Origin: an uncultured Clostridia bacterium
Lineage (GTDB): Bacteria > Bacillota > Clostridia > Oscillospirales > Ruminococcaceae
Assembly (NCBI GenBank): GCA_937891895.1
Contig: CALATN010000208.1
Span: 1-8,505 of the forward strand
Length of the DNA stretch: 8,505 bases
Direction: 5' to 3'
The position numbers and the translations under genes were made by a program. Within the stretch, counting starts at the first letter, position 1; each line of letters begins with the position of its first letter. The notes below the pieces were generated by a model. It was not told the DNA's origin and searched no databases. It worked only from the letters and a program-made list of their open reading frames with translations. Shown in pieces: positions 7,601 through 8,505 of this stretch.

Positions 7601-7614
7601 TCCGTACAGAATAA
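4612..7614 (+). CDS. ABC exporter with ATPase and FtsX/MacB-type permease in one chain
   Basis: A 1000-residue MacB-like protein. Residues 1-220 are a LolD/MacB-type ATPase: Walker A GPSGCGKTT (38-46), Q-loop Q90, signature MSGGQMQRVAIARAL (142-156), Walker B IILADEPTGALD (162-173), H-loop H198. A lysine-rich linker (234-250) leads to transmembrane helix 1 (about 272-296), an extracytoplasmic domain of about 560 residues, and a C-terminal FtsX block with three helices (about 862-893, 922-948, 962-983) including ERTKEIGILRAIGASKKNV (896-914). This is the type VII ABC fold, which couples ATP hydrolysis to movement of an external domain; such proteins export peptides, antibiotics or lipids, or signal, rather than importing. 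The external domain is acidic, has a methionine-rich patch (430-452) and a helical Asp/Glu/Ala/Met-rich region (690-790). All ATPase motifs are intact, and two chains would form the dimer. Start ATG with GGAGG ten bases upstream; own promoter and terminator. The substrate cannot be read from the sequence. Confidence 0.93.
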   Translation: MLELKQIKKDYPAGDGVVHALKGIDLQFRKSEFVSILGPSGCGKTTMLNIIGGLDGYTEGDLVINGTSTKKFKDRDWDAYRNHSIGFVFQSYNLIPHQSVLQNVELALTLSGVSKAERRERAKKALEDVGLGDQLKKKPSEMSGGQMQRVAIARALVNNPDIILADEPTGALDTETSVQVMEILKNISKDKLIVMVTHNPELAEQYSSRIIRMLDGVITDDSMPLTEEEIAAEKKDVEETDKGTKKTKKPSMSFGTSFMLSLKNLFTKKGRTILTSFAGSIGIIGIALILAISTGMTAYINDVQESTLSAYPLTLEATTVEMSALMEAFMNVDSEETAHENDAVYKKTALYDMINAMNNIETSENDLKAFSEYLTSRIADETDPLNEAVNGVQYGYGLDLQLYTETVDGKIMYTNLEEIIIDLMFQYVGMDMSSMVEMSNANMASMSSMSGMGGVKLWQEMLPGENGAPINDLILDQYEIVYGAWPNSYDEVVLVVDKNNELDDIVLYALGLVSEGEIEDLAAAAIDKVELDDRGTTRWSYEDICNTEYKTILSADCYHYDEATGLYTDMRETDAGLRYLYDNAMTMKVAGIVRPKEDTDTAMLTGYIAYTSDLTKHLIEKADEADVVKAQIESPDTDVITGLPFDSTTGSLSDADKKTALVEYLEGLDTNGKAEAFVAISSVPTAEFVQQQIDATLGAMTREDIEATLSEALGAQVGVSVDEITEYFASMSDEEMNEFFAQMMTEQIKVQYASEIAAQMMTMTPDQLAGALDMAIPTYTDEQAALYYDEIMVFSDSTYEDNLKKMGYVDMEYPATINIYASSFENKDVIVDAIDEYNSSVEELKRIKYTDYLGIMMSSITTIINAITYVLIAFVAISLIVSSIMIGVITLISVQERTKEIGILRAIGASKKNVSGMFNAETVIVGFTSGLLGVVVTYILCIPINIIMYKLTDISNLKAVLPVPAAAILVLISVLLTLISGIIPSRSAAKKDPVVALRTE

Positions 7615-7624
7615 TATTACTTTC

Positions 7625-7656
7625 AGACGGCAAGGCTTGTCCTTGCCGTCTATTTT
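7625..7656 (+). terminator. Intrinsic terminator of the ABC exporter gene
   Basis: An 11-bp perfect stem, AGACGGCAAGG (7625-7635) with CCTTGCCGTCT (7641-7651), loop CTTGT, followed by ATTTT. It begins about ten bases after the stop codon. The T-run ends next to the first marR operator, so exporter transcription is expected to stop before the marR operon. Confidence 0.88.
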
Positions 7657-7670
7657 GTTGACAAATCAAC
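7657..7670. promoter_or_regulatory. Operator 1 of the marR promoter, overlapping the -35 box
   Basis: GTTGACAAATCAAC is an inverted repeat, GTTGA-N4-TCAAC. It contains the -35 hexamer TTGACA, so a bound protein would block RNA polymerase. A second copy lies 33 bases downstream, and in both copies GAAG follows the repeat. MarR-family dimers typically bind short palindromes of this kind in their own promoters; binding by this MarR is inferred. Confidence 0.75.
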
Positions 7671-7686
7671 GAAGATAATGTATAAT
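7658..7686 (+). promoter_or_regulatory. Consensus sigma-A promoter of the marR operon
   Basis: Exact TTGACA (7658-7663) and TATAAT (7681-7686) at 17-base spacing. Start of transcription is predicted near 7693, inside the second operator. A consensus core promoter bracketed by two operator copies fits a gene that is strongly expressed only when its repressor is released. Confidence 0.88.
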
Positions 7687-7689
7687 AAA

Positions 7690-7703
7690 GTTGATTTATC
7701 AAC
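7690..7703. promoter_or_regulatory. Operator 2 of the marR promoter, overlapping the transcription start
   Basis: GTTGATTTATCAAC has the same arms as operator 1 (GTTGA and TCAAC) and the same four-base spacer length, with a different spacer sequence. This is what is expected when only the arms are under selection. The centre-to-centre distance to operator 1 is 33 bases, about three helical turns, placing both sites on the same DNA face. Confidence 0.75.
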
Positions 7704-7732
7704 GAAGTGTATTGCATAATGGAGGAAGAGAT

Positions 7733-8170
7733 ATGGTTGACCGTTTTGAAAAATTTTCTTATTTTATTTCTGAAATTTCTCATTACTGGCATAAAATTGC
7801 CAACGATGTAATGGGAGAATACGGATTGAAAGGGCCACATTCCGTGTATTTTACAACAATGTATCAATACCCTGATGGGATAACCGCCGCAAAACTTTGC
7901 GAGGTTTGTTCAAGAGATAAGGCTGATGTGTCCCGTGCAATTACTGTGATGGAGAAAAAGGGTCTTGTTGTTAAAGAGGGAGCTAATTACAGAGCACAGC
8001 TCAAACTTACAAATGAAGGGAAAAAGGTTGCCGAACAGATAAACGCAAGAGCTGCTGCCGCTGTTGAATACGGAGGAAAAGGTCTTACCGATGAACAAAG
8101 AGAAAGCTTTTATGAAGCACTTGAGATTATCTGTTCAAATCTTGAGAATCTTAGTGCGAAAGGACTTTGA
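7733..8170 (+). CDS. MarR-family transcriptional regulator
   Basis: A 145-residue winged helix-turn-helix protein of normal family length. N-terminal dimerisation helices occupy about 1-35; the DNA-binding part has GITAAKLCEVCSRDKADVSR (49-68), the recognition helix continuing through AITVMEKKGLV (to 79), the wing KEGANYRAQLKLTNEG (81-96), and the C-terminal dimerisation helix (about 97-140). Such proteins are usually repressors released by phenolic compounds, antibiotics or oxidation; two cysteines in the DNA-binding part (C56, C59) and C134 could allow redox sensing, though this is a guess. I chose the ATG at 7733 because GGAGG (7721-7725) lies seven bases before it; an in-frame ATG at 7691 coincides with the predicted transcript start and the second operator. 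The two repeats around its promoter suggest autorepression. The stop is two bases before the next gene, so the two are co-transcribed. Confidence 0.93.
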   Translation: MVDRFEKFSYFISEISHYWHKIANDVMGEYGLKGPHSVYFTTMYQYPDGITAAKLCEVCSRDKADVSRAITVMEKKGLVVKEGANYRAQLKLTNEGKKVAEQINARAAAAVEYGGKGLTDEQRESFYEALEIICSNLENLSAKGL

Positions 8171-8172
8171 GA

Positions 8173-8505
8173 ATGAATATAGCCAAAAAAATTTATTGCA
8201 GAATTTTTCAAGGTGCGTTTCGCATTGCAATGCCTTTTATGCCCTACAGAGAGCCTGTTTGTCTTGACAGCCTGATAAAAATTCCCGAAGTGCTGTCGGA
8301 AAAGAAGGTTACCTCCGTGCTTCTCGTAACCGATGAATTTTTAAGCGGTACGGAAGGCTTTAAACAGCTTTCCAATGCACTTGAAGCAAATAAAATCAAT
8401 TGCGTGGTGTACAATAAAACCTGCCCTAACCCAACCGTGAATAACGTCGAGGAAGCAAGAACACTTTACGTCAACGGAAATTGTCAGGCTATAATCGCAT
8501 TCGGT
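8173..8505 (+). CDS. Iron-containing alcohol dehydrogenase, N-terminal part (runs off the window)
   Basis: The first 111 codons of a group III (iron-dependent) alcohol dehydrogenase, family length usually about 380-400. Seen here: an N-terminal segment with FMPYREPVCLDSL, an ip..l....k...LLVTDEFL strand-helix, a Rossmann-like stretch, the family motif CPNPTVNNVEEA (84-95), and CQAIIAFG at the window edge. The glycine-rich GGGS nucleotide-binding motif should come next; the iron-binding histidines lie further downstream and cannot be checked. The family reduces aldehydes or ketones or oxidises alcohols with NAD(P)H; the substrate is not predictable. AAAGGA lies eight bases before the start. 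It follows marR by two bases and is probably under the same control, so it may detoxify or ferment a compound that MarR senses. Confidence 0.88.
   Translation, partial: MNIAKKIYCRIFQGAFRIAMPFMPYREPVCLDSLIKIPEVLSEKKVTSVLLVTDEFLSGTEGFKQLSNALEANKINCVVYNKTCPNPTVNNVEEARTLYVNGNCQAIIAFG

Noticed and set aside
7691..7732. Upstream ATG giving MarR 14 extra residues
   Set aside because: It coincides with the predicted transcription start and the second operator, and lacks a ribosome binding site, whereas the ATG at 7733 has GGAGG at seven bases.
8064..8267. 67-codon plus frame overlapping the end of marR and the start of the dehydrogenase
   Set aside because: Out of frame with two genes that show clear family motifs; its translation resembles nothing recognisable.
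1..8505. CRISPR arrays, tRNA or rRNA genes, insertion sequences, phage or defence genes
   Set aside because: No regularly spaced repeats, no tRNA-like cloverleaf, no transposase or integrase motifs and no defence-type domains were found by reading both strands.

Overview
Most of this window (about 560-8505) reads as chromosomal DNA from a low-to-moderate-GC gut-type Clostridia, most like a Ruminococcus relative. The evidence is the purine-rich GGAG ribosome binding sites, two consensus TTGACA-N17-TATAAT promoters, intrinsic terminators, and the character of the genes (YkvI, RecJ, DUF58, a large fused ABC exporter, MarR, iron-dependent alcohol dehydrogenase). The genus is an inference; no rRNA or marker gene is present.

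Layout. (1) 1 to about 560: visibly more GC-rich, with a minus-strand fragment of a Bacteroidales-type outer-membrane porin (Porin_10-like). (2) About 560-1048, plus strand: the C-terminal half of a YkvI-family membrane protein. The porin and the YkvI fragment abut with no complete gene end between them, which looks like a cross-phylum join, most simply a chimeric metagenomic contig. (3) 1108-3111: recJ, a complete exonuclease core plus OB fold whose last ~105 residues are instead the C-terminal lid domain of a MoxR-type AAA+ ATPase, fused in frame. (4) 3123-4313: a DUF58 protein, the usual neighbour of moxR. Together these suggest that a recJ locus and a moxR-DUF58 operon were joined by a deletion or a mis-assembly near 2776-2793. 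(5) 4314-4611: a 298-base gene-free stretch with an extended -10 promoter, a pyrimidine-rich tract, a strong hairpin terminator, then a second, consensus promoter. (6) 4612-7614: a 1000-residue ABC exporter with ATPase and FtsX/MacB-type permease in one chain, closed by a terminator. (7) 7657-8505: a MarR regulator whose promoter is bracketed by two copies of the inverted repeat GTTGA-N4-TCAAC, followed two bases later by an iron-containing alcohol dehydrogenase that runs off the window.

How the genes work together. MarR and the dehydrogenase form an operon that is very probably controlled by MarR itself. The ABC exporter has its own promoter and terminator and lacks the MarR-type repeat, so a link to MarR rests only on adjacency. 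I do not see a convincing new biological system. The most notable features are the two junctions, which need to be tested as assembly artefacts before any biology is drawn from them, and the well-formed twin-operator promoter.
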